Below, piece after piece: positions 38,728 through 47,551 of a DNA stretch of 47,948 nucleotides. Each line of letters begins with the position of its first letter. Within the stretch, counting starts at the first letter, position 1. The translations under genes were made by a program, and so were the position numbers. The DNA is from Thermus tenuipuniceus (GTDB lineage: Bacteria; Deinococcota; Deinococci; Deinococcales; Thermaceae): contig NZ_PRDA01000034.1 of the NCBI RefSeq assembly GCF_002964845.1, positions 1 through 47,948 of the forward strand. Direction: 5' to 3'. The notes under the pieces were generated by a model that saw only the letters and a program-made list of their open reading frames with translations, did no database searches and was not told the origin of the DNA.

Positions 38728-39618
38728 ATGCTGAGCCCTTTTCCCTTGGGCCATCCCGCGCGGATGGCGGTTATGGCCTCGGGCCGGGGCACCAACCTGG
38801 AGGCCCTCCTGGAGGCCTTTCCCCCTCAAAACCCCTGGGGGGAGGTGGTGTTGGTCCTCTCCGACAATCCGGAGGCCTACGCTTTAAAGCGGGCCTCGAG
38901 GCGGGGGGTGGAGGCGGTGGCCATCCCCTGGCGGGGGCGGAAGGCGTTTGAAAGGGAGGCCCTGGACCTTTTGCGGGCCAGGGATGTGGACCTGGTGCTC
39001 CTGGCCGGGTTCATGCGCCTCCTTTCCCCTGGTTTTGTGGAGGCTTGGTACGGGCGGCTTCTCAACATACACCCTTCCCTCCTCCCCGACTATCCGGGGC
39101 TTCATGTGCACCGGAGGGTCTTGGAGGCGGGGGAAAGGGAAACGGGCTCCACGGTGCACTTCGTGGACCAGGGGATGGACACCGGCCCCATCGTCCTCCA
39201 GGGGCGGGTGCCCGTCCTGCCCGGGGATACCCCGGAAACCCTGGAAAGACGGGTGCTTTTCCTGGAGCACCGCCTTTACCCCAGGGCGGTGCGCCTGGTG
39301 CTTTCGGGGCTGGCCTTCCCCCCGGGGGAGAGCCTGAAGGCCCTTCTTGGGGAGGTTTGGCCCCGCTTCCAGGGGCTCACTCCCCGGGAGAAGCCCCTTT
39401 ATCTCCGGGCTGCGGCCCTGCTTGCCGCCTGGGGCCTGGGGGACCTGGTGCCGGCCGCCCTTATGGGCCAAGGGGGGGACTGGGGCCGGGGGGCCTTCCT
39501 CACCGCCCACCTCCTGGGGGAGGAACATCCTGCCTTGCGCCAGGAGCTGGCCCAGCTCCCCGAGGCGGTTCGCCTGAGGGCCGAGGAGGCCTTGAGGCGG
39601 GTAGAATCTCCCCTATGA
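38728..39618 (+). CDS. purN: phosphoribosylglycinamide formyltransferase PurN with C-terminal extension
   Basis: A 296-residue protein. Residues about 10-195 are PurN: 'MASGRGTNLEALL' binds phosphate, 'LLAGFMRLLSP' is a conserved strand, 'NIHPSLLPDYPG' holds the catalytic Asn and His, and 'GSTVHFVDQGMDTGPI' holds the Asp. It formylates GAR in purine synthesis. About 95 further residues ('LLGEVWPRFQGLTPREKPL...ALRRVESPL') form a helical tail absent from usual ~200-residue PurN. ATG 38728 is preferred; TTG 38707 overlaps the upstream stop. It overlaps purD by ATGA. Confidence 0.9.
   Translation: MLSPFPLGHPARMAVMASGRGTNLEALLEAFPPQNPWGEVVLVLSDNPEAYALKRASRRGVEAVAIPWRGRKAFEREALDLLRARDVDLVLLAGFMRLLSPGFVEAWYGRLLNIHPSLLPDYPGLHVHRRVLEAGERETGSTVHFVDQGMDTGPIVLQGRVPVLPGDTPETLERRVLFLEHRLYPRAVRLVLSGLAFPPGESLKALLGEVWPRFQGLTPREKPLYLRAAALLAAWGLGDLVPAALMGQGGDWGRGAFLTAHLLGEEHPALRQELAQLPEAVRLRAEEALRRVESPL
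39602..39607 (+). promoter_or_regulatory. -10-like box before purD
   Basis: TAGAAT inside the last codons of purN ends 7 bases before ATG 39615; an internal leaderless promoter is possible. Confidence 0.4.
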
Positions 39619-40862
39619 GGGTGCTGGTGGTGGGTTCCGGAGGGCGGGAGCATGCCCTCCTTTGGAAGGCGGTGCAAAGTCCCCTGGTGGATCGGCTCTA
39701 CGCTGCTCCCGGCAATGCCGGGATGGCGGTTTTGGCGGAGCTGGTTCCCTGGAATGGGGACGTGGAGGCCCTGGCGGACTGGGCTTTGGCCGAGGGGATA
39801 GACCTCACCCTGGTGGGTCCCGAGGCCCCCTTGGTGGAGGGCATCGCCGACGCCTTCCAGAAGCGCGGCCTTCCGATTTTTGGTCCCACCCAGAAGGCCG
39901 CCATGATCGAGGGTTCCAAGGCCTTCGCCAAGAGGCTGATGGAGCGCTACGGCATTCCCACGGCCCGGTACCGCGTGTTCCAGGATGCCCTCCTGGCCCT
40001 GGAGTACGTGGAAAGCGTGGGGGTGCCCATCGTCATCAAGGACTCCGGCTTGGCGGCGGGCAAGGGGGTGACCGTGGCCTTTGACCTGCACACCGCCAAG
40101 CAGGCCATCCTCAACCTTCTCTCCGGCCCTGAGGGGGGGGAGGTGGTGGTGGAGGAGTACCTGGAGGGGGATGAGGCCACGGTGCTGGCCCTGACCGATG
40201 GCGAAACCGTCCTGCCCCTCCTGCCCTCCCAGGACCACAAGCGCCTGCTGGACGGGGACCAGGGGCCCATGACCGGGGGCATGGGGGCGGTGGCTCCTTA
40301 CCCCATGGAGGCCGCTACCCTCAAGCGGGTGGAGGAGGAGATCCTGAAACCCTTGATCCAGGGCCTGAGGGCGGAAGGGGTGGTCTACCGGGGGGTGGTC
40401 TATGCCGGCTTGATGCTCACCCGGGAAGGCCCCAAGGTGCTGGAGTTCAACGCCCGCTTTGGCGACCCCGAGGCCCAGGCCCTTTTGCCCCTTTTGCGGA
40501 ATGACCTGGTGGACCTGGCCCTGAGGGTGGCGGAGGGGCGGCTTAGGGGAACGGAGCTGGCCTGGCGGGAGGGGGCCTCCGCCTGTGTGGTTCTGGCGGC
40601 CCCCGGTTACCCGGAAAGCCCGAGGAAGGGGATCCCCCTCCATGTCCCGGAGCCGGCGGAAGGGGTTCTGGTCTTCCACGCCGGGACCCGGTGGGAGGGG
40701 AACAACCTGGTGAGCGCCGGGGGGCGGGTTTTGAACGTGGTGGGGCTAGGGAAAACCCTGGAGGAGGCCCTTTCCCGGGCCTATGGCTTCATTCCCCAGG
40801 TGGGCTTCCCCGGGGCCCAGTACCGGAAGGACATAGGTCACAAAGCCCTCCGCCTGGGTTAG
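39615..40862 (+). CDS. purD: phosphoribosylamine-glycine ligase PurD
   Basis: A 415-residue GAR synthetase, the step before PurN. 'MRVLVVGSGGREHALLWK' opens the N domain. The ATP-grasp core includes 'IKDSGLAAGKGVTVA', 'VVVEEYLEGDEATVLALTDGE', 'QDHKRLLDGDQGPMTGGMGA' and metal-binding 'EFNARFGDPEAQ'. Adjacent purN and purD encode consecutive pathway enzymes. The true start is ATG 39615 (ATGA with purN); the upstream open frame is a purN shadow. Confidence 0.95.
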   Translation: MRVLVVGSGGREHALLWKAVQSPLVDRLYAAPGNAGMAVLAELVPWNGDVEALADWALAEGIDLTLVGPEAPLVEGIADAFQKRGLPIFGPTQKAAMIEGSKAFAKRLMERYGIPTARYRVFQDALLALEYVESVGVPIVIKDSGLAAGKGVTVAFDLHTAKQAILNLLSGPEGGEVVVEEYLEGDEATVLALTDGETVLPLLPSQDHKRLLDGDQGPMTGGMGAVAPYPMEAATLKRVEEEILKPLIQGLRAEGVVYRGVVYAGLMLTREGPKVLEFNARFGDPEAQALLPLLRNDLVDLALRVAEGRLRGTELAWREGASACVVLAAPGYPESPRKGIPLHVPEPAEGVLVFHAGTRWEGNNLVSAGGRVLNVVGLGKTLEEALSRAYGFIPQVGFPGAQYRKDIGHKALRLG

Positions 40863-40887
40863 CCGGCGGCTTGGTGGGAGAGGGCGT

Positions 40888-42801
40888 TCAGTACCTGAGC
40901 CTAGCCAGGGGCAATCGGGCACAGGCCTGGAGCACCTCCCCCAGGGTCCGGTACCCTTTGGCCTTGAGGAGGGGGACCATGCCCGCAAAGACCTCCGCGG
41001 TCATGAGGGCGTCCCCCAAGGCGGTGTGCCGGCCGATCACGGGCACGCCGAAGCGCTCCGCCAGGGTTTCCAGGCGGTGGTCCTGGAGGTCAGGGAAGAG
41101 CAGGTGGGAAAGGAGCAAGGTATCCACCAAAGGGGGCTGGTCGATTCCCACCCGCCTGAGGAAGGCCATGTCAAAGGCCCCGTTGTGGGCCAGGAGCACC
41201 GTGTCCTCCAGGAACAGGCGAAACCTAGGGAGCACCTCTTCCAGCTTGGGTTTTTCCTTCAGCATCTCCCAGGTGAGGCCGTGGACCTCGGTGGAGGCTT
41301 TGGGGATGGGGCGTCCAGGGTTGACCAGGGCCTCGAAGACCTCGTGGCGGAGCACGGTTTTCCCCAGGATGTGGACCGCCCCTAGGGCGATGATGGCGTC
41401 CCTTTCCGGATCCAGGCCCGTGGTTTCCAGGTCGAAGGCAGTGTAGAGGAGGCCCTCCAGAGGGGCTTCTTCCAGCTCCTCGGGGGCATGGAGGAGGGAG
41501 AGGTCGAAGACCTCGGCCCGGGGGGGAGGGCCCGCCTTGGCGGGAAGCCGGGGGGCTTCCCGGGCGGGGAGGAGGAGGCGAAGGTGGGATCCTGCCCACC
41601 AGGCGCTTCCGCCGGACTTCTCCACCGCCTCCTTGAGAAGAGGGGGAAGGTCGGGCTGGGCGTCCCCTGGGCTCATAGGAGGCTTGGGCAGGGTGAGGGT
41701 GAGGTGGAGCAGGTTGCCCTCCCGCCTTCCCTCCAGGAAGGCTTCCTCCTCGTCCCTTAAGGCGACGGCCAGGCCTCGAGCCAGGGCGTAGGTGTCCGCC
41801 TGGACCAGGAGGTTTTTGGCTTCCCCCTCCAGGGAGAACCCTGGGGAAACCCCTGTCTCCCGCTCCAGGGCCTGGGCCAGGAGGGTTAAAAGGTCTTCCG
41901 CCAATACCTCCGCCGCCTGGGCCGGGGCTTCAAAGGAGGCCACCAGCTGGCCGAGCTCCTCGGCGGTGGCCTTGGCGGTCTTGAGAAGGGGCTCGAGGGG
42001 GGTCCCCCTGGCTTCCTGGTCCACGGCTTCCGCCAGGGCCTTGAGCCCCGCCAGCTTGTCCCTAAGGCGGTGGAGGCGGGTGGCATCCCATCCGCCCTTT
42101 TCCCGGGCCTCCTCCAGGAGGACCAAAAACCCTCCCTCCCCCTCCAGGGGCACCACCTGGAGCCAAAGCGGTCCCTCGGGACCCTGGGTTAAGAACCGCT
42201 TCTCCGGCAGGCCCAGGGCGTGGACCATGAGCCCCCGGTCCAAGAGGCCGAAGAGGCTTTTGCCCACCCCCAGGCCCTGCCCCAGAAGCTCCCGGGCTCC
42301 CTGGTTGTAGAGGAGGACCTGGCCCTTGGGGTTGGCCAGCACCACCCCGTGGGGAAGGTGGCCGATGAGGGCGGAAAGCTTCCTCCTCTCCTCCTCCAGG
42401 AGGGATTTGGCCTCGGCAATGCGCGCCGTCACCTCCTTTTCCAAGGCTCCCTTTTCCTGGGCCAGGCGGTTGATAAGGTCCGCCAGGGCCCTGAGTTCAA
42501 AGGGCCCCCGGAGGCGCAGGCGGTGGCCAGGGTTGGCCAGGAGGATTTCCGCCTCCTGGCCCAGGGCCCGGGTGGCGGCCAGATAGCCCAGGAAGACCGG
42601 GTAGAGGAGGGCGGCCAGCACCAGGGTGAAGAGGAAGCCCACGAAGAGAAGGGTGGGAAGCTTCTCCCTCGCCAGGCGGAGGAGTTCCCTTCCCAGGACC
42701 TCCTCCCCTTGGAGCAGGAGGAAGAGGCCAAGCCCCACGGTCCCTCCCACCAAGAGGAGTCCCAGGAGAAGAGCTCCCAGAAAGCGCAAAAGCTCCCTCA
42801 T
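40888..42801 (-). CDS. membrane PAS/degenerate histidine-kinase protein fused to DEDDh exonuclease
   Basis: A 637-residue multidomain protein. Two membrane helices (about 5-30 and 50-74), a HAMP-like linker, a coiled coil, then a PAS-like domain (about 140-230, 'LIGHLPHGVVLANPKGQVLLYNQGARELLG'). Residues about 240-405 look like a kinase helical pair and ATPase domain, but there is no HExxTP H-box and no clear N/G boxes. Residues about 450-637 are a DnaQ/epsilon-type exonuclease with all catalytic residues: D457, E459 ('DLETTG'), D544 ('HNGAFD'), H592 and D597. The ATGA overlap couples it to the receiver gene. It would place a 3'-5' exonuclease domain at the inner membrane face. Confidence 0.9.
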   Translation of the reverse strand: MRELLRFLGALLLGLLLVGGTVGLGLFLLLQGEEVLGRELLRLAREKLPTLLFVGFLFTLVLAALLYPVFLGYLAATRALGQEAEILLANPGHRLRLRGPFELRALADLINRLAQEKGALEKEVTARIAEAKSLLEEERRKLSALIGHLPHGVVLANPKGQVLLYNQGARELLGQGLGVGKSLFGLLDRGLMVHALGLPEKRFLTQGPEGPLWLQVVPLEGEGGFLVLLEEAREKGGWDATRLHRLRDKLAGLKALAEAVDQEARGTPLEPLLKTAKATAEELGQLVASFEAPAQAAEVLAEDLLTLLAQALERETGVSPGFSLEGEAKNLLVQADTYALARGLAVALRDEEEAFLEGRREGNLLHLTLTLPKPPMSPGDAQPDLPPLLKEAVEKSGGSAWWAGSHLRLLLPAREAPRLPAKAGPPPRAEVFDLSLLHAPEELEEAPLEGLLYTAFDLETTGLDPERDAIIALGAVHILGKTVLRHEVFEALVNPGRPIPKASTEVHGLTWEMLKEKPKLEEVLPRFRLFLEDTVLLAHNGAFDMAFLRRVGIDQPPLVDTLLLSHLLFPDLQDHRLETLAERFGVPVIGRHTALGDALMTAEVFAGMVPLLKAKGYRTLGEVLQACARLPLARLRY

Positions 42802-43157
42802 CTTTTTCCTGCCAGCTCATCCACCTGGGCTAGGAGGTCCTGGATGCCAAAGGGCTTAGCCATGAAGGCCTCGGCTCCCAGGGCCAAGGCCTTGGCCCGG
42901 TCCGCCTCCCGCCCCCGGGCGGTGAGAACCAGGACCTTGGGCCTTTGGGATAGGGCCTTGGCCCGCTCCAAAACGGCGAAGCCATCCATGCCCGGAAGCA
43001 TGAGGTCCAGCACCATGAGGTCAAAGGCTCCTCGGGATAGGGCCTCGAGGGCTTCCTCCCCCCTGCGGGCCAGAACCACCTCGTGGCCGGCCTTCTTCAG
43101 GAGGAACTCCAAAGGCACCAGGATGCTTTCCTCATCGTCCACCACCAGAATCCTCAT
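42798..43157 (-). CDS. stand-alone response regulator receiver
   Basis: A 119-residue CheY-like domain: acidic pocket D7-D8, phosphoacceptor D51 ('VLDLMLPGMDG'), Thr79 and Lys101 ('AKPFG'). No output domain follows. It overlaps the kinase gene by 26 bases and the exonuclease fusion by ATGA, so it must be the cognate partner of the symporter-kinase. The start at 43157 is set by the receiver fold beginning 'MRILVVDDEE'. Confidence 0.93.
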   Translation of the reverse strand: MRILVVDDEESILVPLEFLLKKAGHEVVLARRGEEALEALSRGAFDLMVLDLMLPGMDGFAVLERAKALSQRPKVLVLTARGREADRAKALALGAEAFMAKPFGIQDLLAQVDELAGKR

Positions 43158-45633
43158 GCTCCACCCCCAGGGGAAGGGTGAAGGCGAAGCTGGCTCCCTC
43201 CCCTTCCTCCAACCAGATCCGCCCCCCCAGGCTTTCCACCAGCCTCCGCGCCAGGAAAAGGCCCAGGCCTGTGCCTCCGGAGAAGCTCTGGAAGGGTTCG
43301 AATACCCGGGCCCGGGCCTGGGGGGGTACTCCAGGGCCATCGTCAAAGACCCGGAAGAGGGCCTCGCGGTTGGTGAGGGTAAGCTCCAGGCGCACCCGGC
43401 TTCGGGCGTGGCGCAGGGCATTGTGGAGGAGGTTCAAAAGCACCTGGAGGACCCGGTCCCGGTCCGTGAGGGCTTGCACCCCCGCCAGGTGGGAGTCCAT
43501 TGTAATCCCCCTTTCCCGGGCCAAGGGTTCCACCAGGGCCAGGGCTTCCTCGGCCAGGGCCCGAAGGTCCGTGGGGCTGCGGGCGAGGGGCACCCCTGCC
43601 TGGAACCGGGTATAGGCCAGGATCTCCTCCACCAAGCGGGAGAGCCTGGCGGTTTCCTTGGCCAGAAGGGACACGAAGCGCCCACGCTCCTCCTCGGGAA
43701 GGTCGGGATTGGCCTCGAGGATCTCCGCCAGGGACCGCACGGCGGTGAGGGGGGTTTTAAGCTCGTGGGAAACCGCAGCCAGAAGCTCGTCCTTGGCCTG
43801 GTCCAGGGCCTTTAAGCGCTCGTAGGCCTCGGCCAGCTCCTTCCTGGCCTCCTCGAGGGCCTGGGCGTAGGCCCGAAGCTCCCAGGATTCCCGGGCTGCC
43901 TCCTCCACCTCCTCCCGCAGGGCTTCCGGGGGGACCTCCCGGGTGACGGAGAGGAGGAGGAGCTTGGCGGTGGCGGGCCCCACGGAGCCCGCCAGCAGGG
44001 TTTCCGCGAGCCCCGCCGCTTCCCGGTCCGGGAGGGTGTGGGCCTGGCGGCGGAAAGCCTTCTCCGCCTCCGGCCCCAAGACCCGCCGGAGGAGGGCGGC
44101 GAGCTCCTCCACCTCCCCGGTGCGCTCCTCCTGCAGGGGCTTCCGGCGGGTGAAGAGGGAAACCCCGAGGGTCAGGGCCAGGTTCAGGGTAAGGCTTGTC
44201 AAGAACCCGTGGGTCACGGGATCCAGGCCCCGGATTCCCAAAAGCCCCTCCGGCCTTAGGAGGGGGTGGGGGCCTTCCAAAAAGAAGGGGGAGAGCCAGC
44301 CCGAGCGGGCCAGGGCCGGGAGAAAGAGGGTATAGGCCCAGATGACGATCCCTCCCAAGAGGCCCGCCAGGGCTCCTTGGGGGGTGGCTCCCTTCCAGAA
44401 GAGCCCGAGAAGGCCCGCCGGGGCCAGCTGGGCCACGGCCACAAAGGAAATGAGGCCCATGGCCACCAGGGCATAAGCCTCCCCCGCCAGGCGGAAGTAG
44501 AGGTAGGCCAGGAGCATCACCGCCAGGATGGAGATCCTCCGCCAAAGGAGGAGGCTTCCCAGGGCCCGGAAGCGGAGGAGAAGGGGTGAAAGGAGGTGGT
44601 TGGAGATAAGGATGGAAAGGGCCAGGCCTTCCACCACCACCATGGCCGTGGCTGCCGAAACCCCGCCCAGGAAGGCCAGAAGGGCCAAAGGAGCATTTCC
44701 GAGCTCCAGGGGAAGGGCCAGCACGTAGAGGTCCGGGTTCCCCTCGGGGAGGAGAAGCCGGCCAAAGAGGGCCAGGGGAAGGACGGGCAGGTTGATGAGG
44801 AGAAGGTAGAGGGGGAAGGCCCAGGCCGCCAGGCGGAGGTGCTGGGGGTCGGTGTTCTCCACCACGCTCACGTGGAACTGCCGGGGCAGGAAGAGGAAGG
44901 CCAGGCCGGAAAGGACCACCAGGCTTGCCCACTCCAGGTAACCGGCAAGCCCCTCCGGGGGGAGGAGGAGGGGGAGGAGCTCAGGGCGGTTCTGAACCTG
45001 GGGGAAGGGGTTTCCCAGCTGCCAAAGGACCACTCCCCCCACGAGGAGGAGGGCCAGGAGCTTCACGAAGGACTCAAAGGCCACCGCCAGCACCAGGCCC
45101 TGGTGCCGCTCCGAGGGGTCCAGGCGGCGGGTGCCGAAGAGGATGGCGAAGAGGGCCAGGAGCAGAGCGGTGGGAAGGGCGATGTCCGTGAGGGGTTCCT
45201 CCTCGCCCCTGAGGAAGAGGAAGGCCTGGGCGATGGCCTTGAGTTGCAGGGCCAGGTAGGGAAGCAGGCCCACCACCAGAAAGCCGGCGGCCAGGGGGCC
45301 GAGGAGGTCGTGGCCGAAGCGCAGGTAGAGGAAATCGGCCCAGGAGGTGAGGCGGTGGGCGCGGGCCAGGGAGAGCAGTTTTTCGTGAAGAAACGGCCAG
45401 AGGAGGAGGACCAGGGTAGGTCCCAGGTAGATGGAAAGGAAGCTCATACCCTCAGTGGCCGCTCGGCCCACGCTGCCGAAAAAGGTCCAGGCGGTGGCGT
45501 AGACGGCCAAGGAAAAGGCGTAGGCATGGGCGCTTTGGGCTAAGGTTCTTCCCCGGCCCTCCCCCCACAGGGCCACCAGGAACAAGGAGGCCAGGTAAAG
45601 GAAGAGGATCAGGAGAACCCAGACAGCGCTCAT
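43132..45633 (-). CDS. sodium:solute symporter-histidine kinase fusion (CbrA/CrbS-like)
   Basis: An 833-residue sensor. The N-terminal half (about 1-480) is an SSS/SLC5-type transporter with about 12-13 membrane segments ('TAWTFFGSVGRAATEG', 'RHQGLVLAVAFES', 'GVSAATAMVVVEGLALS'). A linker with coiled coil leads to HisKA with H623 ('SHELKTPL') and an HATPase domain: N box 'NLLHNALRHA', 'DDGPGV' and 'GGTGLGLFLAR'. All kinase motifs are intact. CbrA/CrbS relatives sense amino acids or acetate and steer carbon use. ATG 45633 is in ATGA overlap with the preceding small gene. Confidence 0.93.
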   Translation of the reverse strand: MSAVWVLLILFLYLASLFLVALWGEGRGRTLAQSAHAYAFSLAVYATAWTFFGSVGRAATEGMSFLSIYLGPTLVLLLWPFLHEKLLSLARAHRLTSWADFLYLRFGHDLLGPLAAGFLVVGLLPYLALQLKAIAQAFLFLRGEEEPLTDIALPTALLLALFAILFGTRRLDPSERHQGLVLAVAFESFVKLLALLLVGGVVLWQLGNPFPQVQNRPELLPLLLPPEGLAGYLEWASLVVLSGLAFLFLPRQFHVSVVENTDPQHLRLAAWAFPLYLLLINLPVLPLALFGRLLLPEGNPDLYVLALPLELGNAPLALLAFLGGVSAATAMVVVEGLALSILISNHLLSPLLLRFRALGSLLLWRRISILAVMLLAYLYFRLAGEAYALVAMGLISFVAVAQLAPAGLLGLFWKGATPQGALAGLLGGIVIWAYTLFLPALARSGWLSPFFLEGPHPLLRPEGLLGIRGLDPVTHGFLTSLTLNLALTLGVSLFTRRKPLQEERTGEVEELAALLRRVLGPEAEKAFRRQAHTLPDREAAGLAETLLAGSVGPATAKLLLLSVTREVPPEALREEVEEAARESWELRAYAQALEEARKELAEAYERLKALDQAKDELLAAVSHELKTPLTAVRSLAEILEANPDLPEEERGRFVSLLAKETARLSRLVEEILAYTRFQAGVPLARSPTDLRALAEEALALVEPLARERGITMDSHLAGVQALTDRDRVLQVLLNLLHNALRHARSRVRLELTLTNREALFRVFDDGPGVPPQARARVFEPFQSFSGGTGLGLFLARRLVESLGGRIWLEEGEGASFAFTLPLGVEHEDSGGGR

Positions 45634-45806
45634 GGTTTGCGGTAAAGCAAGTAGGCCAAAAGGATGACCAAGCCCCAGACCAGGAAGAAGTAAAGGTACA
45701 GGGTAGGGAGTCCCCAAGGCCCCTTAGGAGCCCAGGGAAAAAGCTCTAAGGGCATAGTGAAAAGCCCTAGGGCCAGAAAGAACAGGGCAAAGGCCTTCTC
45801 CTTCAT
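45630..45806 (-). CDS. 58-residue membrane protein
   Basis: A small protein with two membrane helices (about residues 4-20 and 32-54) and a short Pro/Gly-rich loop between. It sits between the DUF294 gene and the symporter-kinase with ATGA overlaps on both sides, so it is translated with them. By size and position it resembles small subunits (DUF485/DUF4212-like) that accompany SSS transporters, but the sequence alone does not prove the family. Confidence 0.75.
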   Translation of the reverse strand: MKEKAFALFFLALGLFTMPLELFPWAPKGPWGLPTLYLYFFLVWGLVILLAYLLYRKP

Positions 45807-47551
45807 CGCAGCTGGAAGCGGTTTGCGGTGCTTTCCTGGATCTCGGCGATGGCCCGGAAGCCTTCCAGGGCCTTCCGCCGTTCCCCGGGGGATAGGCTGG
45901 ACCAAAGCACCCGGTTGCTCACCTCCCCCCCTTGCTCCAAGGCCTTTAGCTGGTGTTTCAGGCGCAGGGAGAAGAAGAAGCGGAAGGCCTCCTCGAGGCG
46001 TTCCGCCCCCTCGGGGCTTAGGGTGCCCCCTTCCGCCGCCACCTTGAGCCGCTCCACCGTGCCCTTGGCCAGGCTGCCCGCCATGAGGGCATAGAGCCGG
46101 GCCAGGGCCACGATGGGGGCGATGGCGTGCCGCTTCAGGTCCACAAAGCCCTCCTCCGTGCGCACCCTTCCAAAAAGGCCCAAGGGAGGGCGGAACTCCA
46201 GGCTGGCCTGGGCCAGGTGGTAAAGGAAGATCCCCTTCCGGCTCCCCTCCAGGATGGTTTCCTCCAGGGGCCTTAGGGAAAGGCTACCTGCCGCCTTGCG
46301 CAGGTCAAAGAAGATCTGGGTTTCCAGAAGGGCCTGGGGCTCGGGGGCCTCCATCCAACGGCGGAAGGTTTCCTGCCATTCCCCAAGGGTCTTGCGCCAG
46401 CGGGTGGCCATGTACCCTCCCTTGCACTCGGGGATTCCTGCCCGGATGAGTCCTCCCACCACGCGCTCCCCCAGGGCCTGGAAGTAGGCCTCGTGGCCTT
46501 TTCCCTCCAGAACCAAGGCGTTGTCCTGGTCGGTGAGAAGGGCCTGCTCCCGCCTTCCCTCCGAGCCGAAGACCAAAAAGGCGTAGGCCACGGGAGGGGG
46601 GCCTAAGGCGGCTTCCGCCTCCCGCACCAGGCGGCGGATGAGGGCGTCGTTCAGGGAGGCCACCACCCGGCCGATCTCCACCCCGCCCAAGCCCCTCTGG
46701 AAGAGGCCTTCCACCAAGGAGGCCACCTCGAGGCTATACCGCTCCAGCTCCAGCCTCTCGATGCGCCTCAAGAGAAGGAGGGGGCTTTGCGCCTGGTTCA
46801 TAAGGAGGTCGGTGTGGGTGACCACCCCCACCACCCGTTCCTCTTCCGTAAGGGGCAGGTGGTGGATTCCCCGCTCCACCATGGCGGCCAGGGCCTCGTA
46901 GACGGGGGTTTCCGCTGGGAGGGAGAAGAGGGGAGAGGTCATCACCTTCCCCACGGGGGTGGAAGGGGGACGGCCCTCGGCCAAGACCCGGTTCCTCAGG
47001 TCGCGGTCGGTGAGGATGCCTGGGGGCTCCCCCTCCACCAGGAGGCTGGAGATGCCTTCCTGGCGCATCTTCCTGGCCGCTTCCTCCACGGTGGCGGAGG
47101 GTGGGATGAAGGCAGGCGGGCGGCGCACCAGCTGGCCCACGGGCGAGAAGAGGGAGGGGGACGGGGCCAACCTGAGCCGGACCCGTTCCACCAGGCCTTG
47201 GCCGAAAAAGCGGGCTACTTCTGGATAGGCCAGAAGCCTTTGGAAGGCCTCCTTGGGAAAGGCCAGGACCGTAACCGGCGTTTTGGCCACCACACTTAGG
47301 GAAGGAGGTTCCCCGGAGAGGAGGGAGGGGAAGCCGAAAAACTCCCCCGCCTCGAGGGTCCCCACCTCCTCCTCCCCGTCCACCAGGGCCACGGTTCCCT
47401 CCAGGAGCAGGTACAGGGCCTGCGCGGGCTCGCCCCCCTGCTCCAGGAGAAAGGTGCCAGGGGGATGCTCTTCCGCCCGGGCCTCCTTCAGCAGGGCTTC
47501 CCGTTCAGCCTCGGGAAGGGCGTTTAGGGGTGGAAGGGTCCTGGGATCCAT
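45803..47551 (-). CDS. DUF294: cyclic-nucleotide-binding/CBS/nucleotidyltransferase protein
   Basis: A 582-residue signalling protein. Residues about 10-120 are a cNMP-binding domain ('FLLEQGGEPAQALYLLLEGTVAL'), 140-255 a CBS pair ('GILTDRDLRNRVL', 'GVVTHTDLLMNQ') and 300-460 a DUF294 nucleotidyltransferase with G329-S-E-G-R-R-E and 'TDQDNALV' metal-binding aspartates; a C-terminal helical domain (DUF294_C) closes it. Family members occur beside acetate/solute transporters and CbrA-type kinases. It overlaps the small membrane protein by ATGA and the preceding membrane gene by 47 bases. Confidence 0.9.
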   Translation of the reverse strand: MDPRTLPPLNALPEAEREALLKEARAEEHPPGTFLLEQGGEPAQALYLLLEGTVALVDGEEEVGTLEAGEFFGFPSLLSGEPPSLSVVAKTPVTVLAFPKEAFQRLLAYPEVARFFGQGLVERVRLRLAPSPSLFSPVGQLVRRPPAFIPPSATVEEAARKMRQEGISSLLVEGEPPGILTDRDLRNRVLAEGRPPSTPVGKVMTSPLFSLPAETPVYEALAAMVERGIHHLPLTEEERVVGVVTHTDLLMNQAQSPLLLLRRIERLELERYSLEVASLVEGLFQRGLGGVEIGRVVASLNDALIRRLVREAEAALGPPPVAYAFLVFGSEGRREQALLTDQDNALVLEGKGHEAYFQALGERVVGGLIRAGIPECKGGYMATRWRKTLGEWQETFRRWMEAPEPQALLETQIFFDLRKAAGSLSLRPLEETILEGSRKGIFLYHLAQASLEFRPPLGLFGRVRTEEGFVDLKRHAIAPIVALARLYALMAGSLAKGTVERLKVAAEGGTLSPEGAERLEEAFRFFFSLRLKHQLKALEQGGEVSNRVLWSSLSPGERRKALEGFRAIAEIQESTANRFQLR

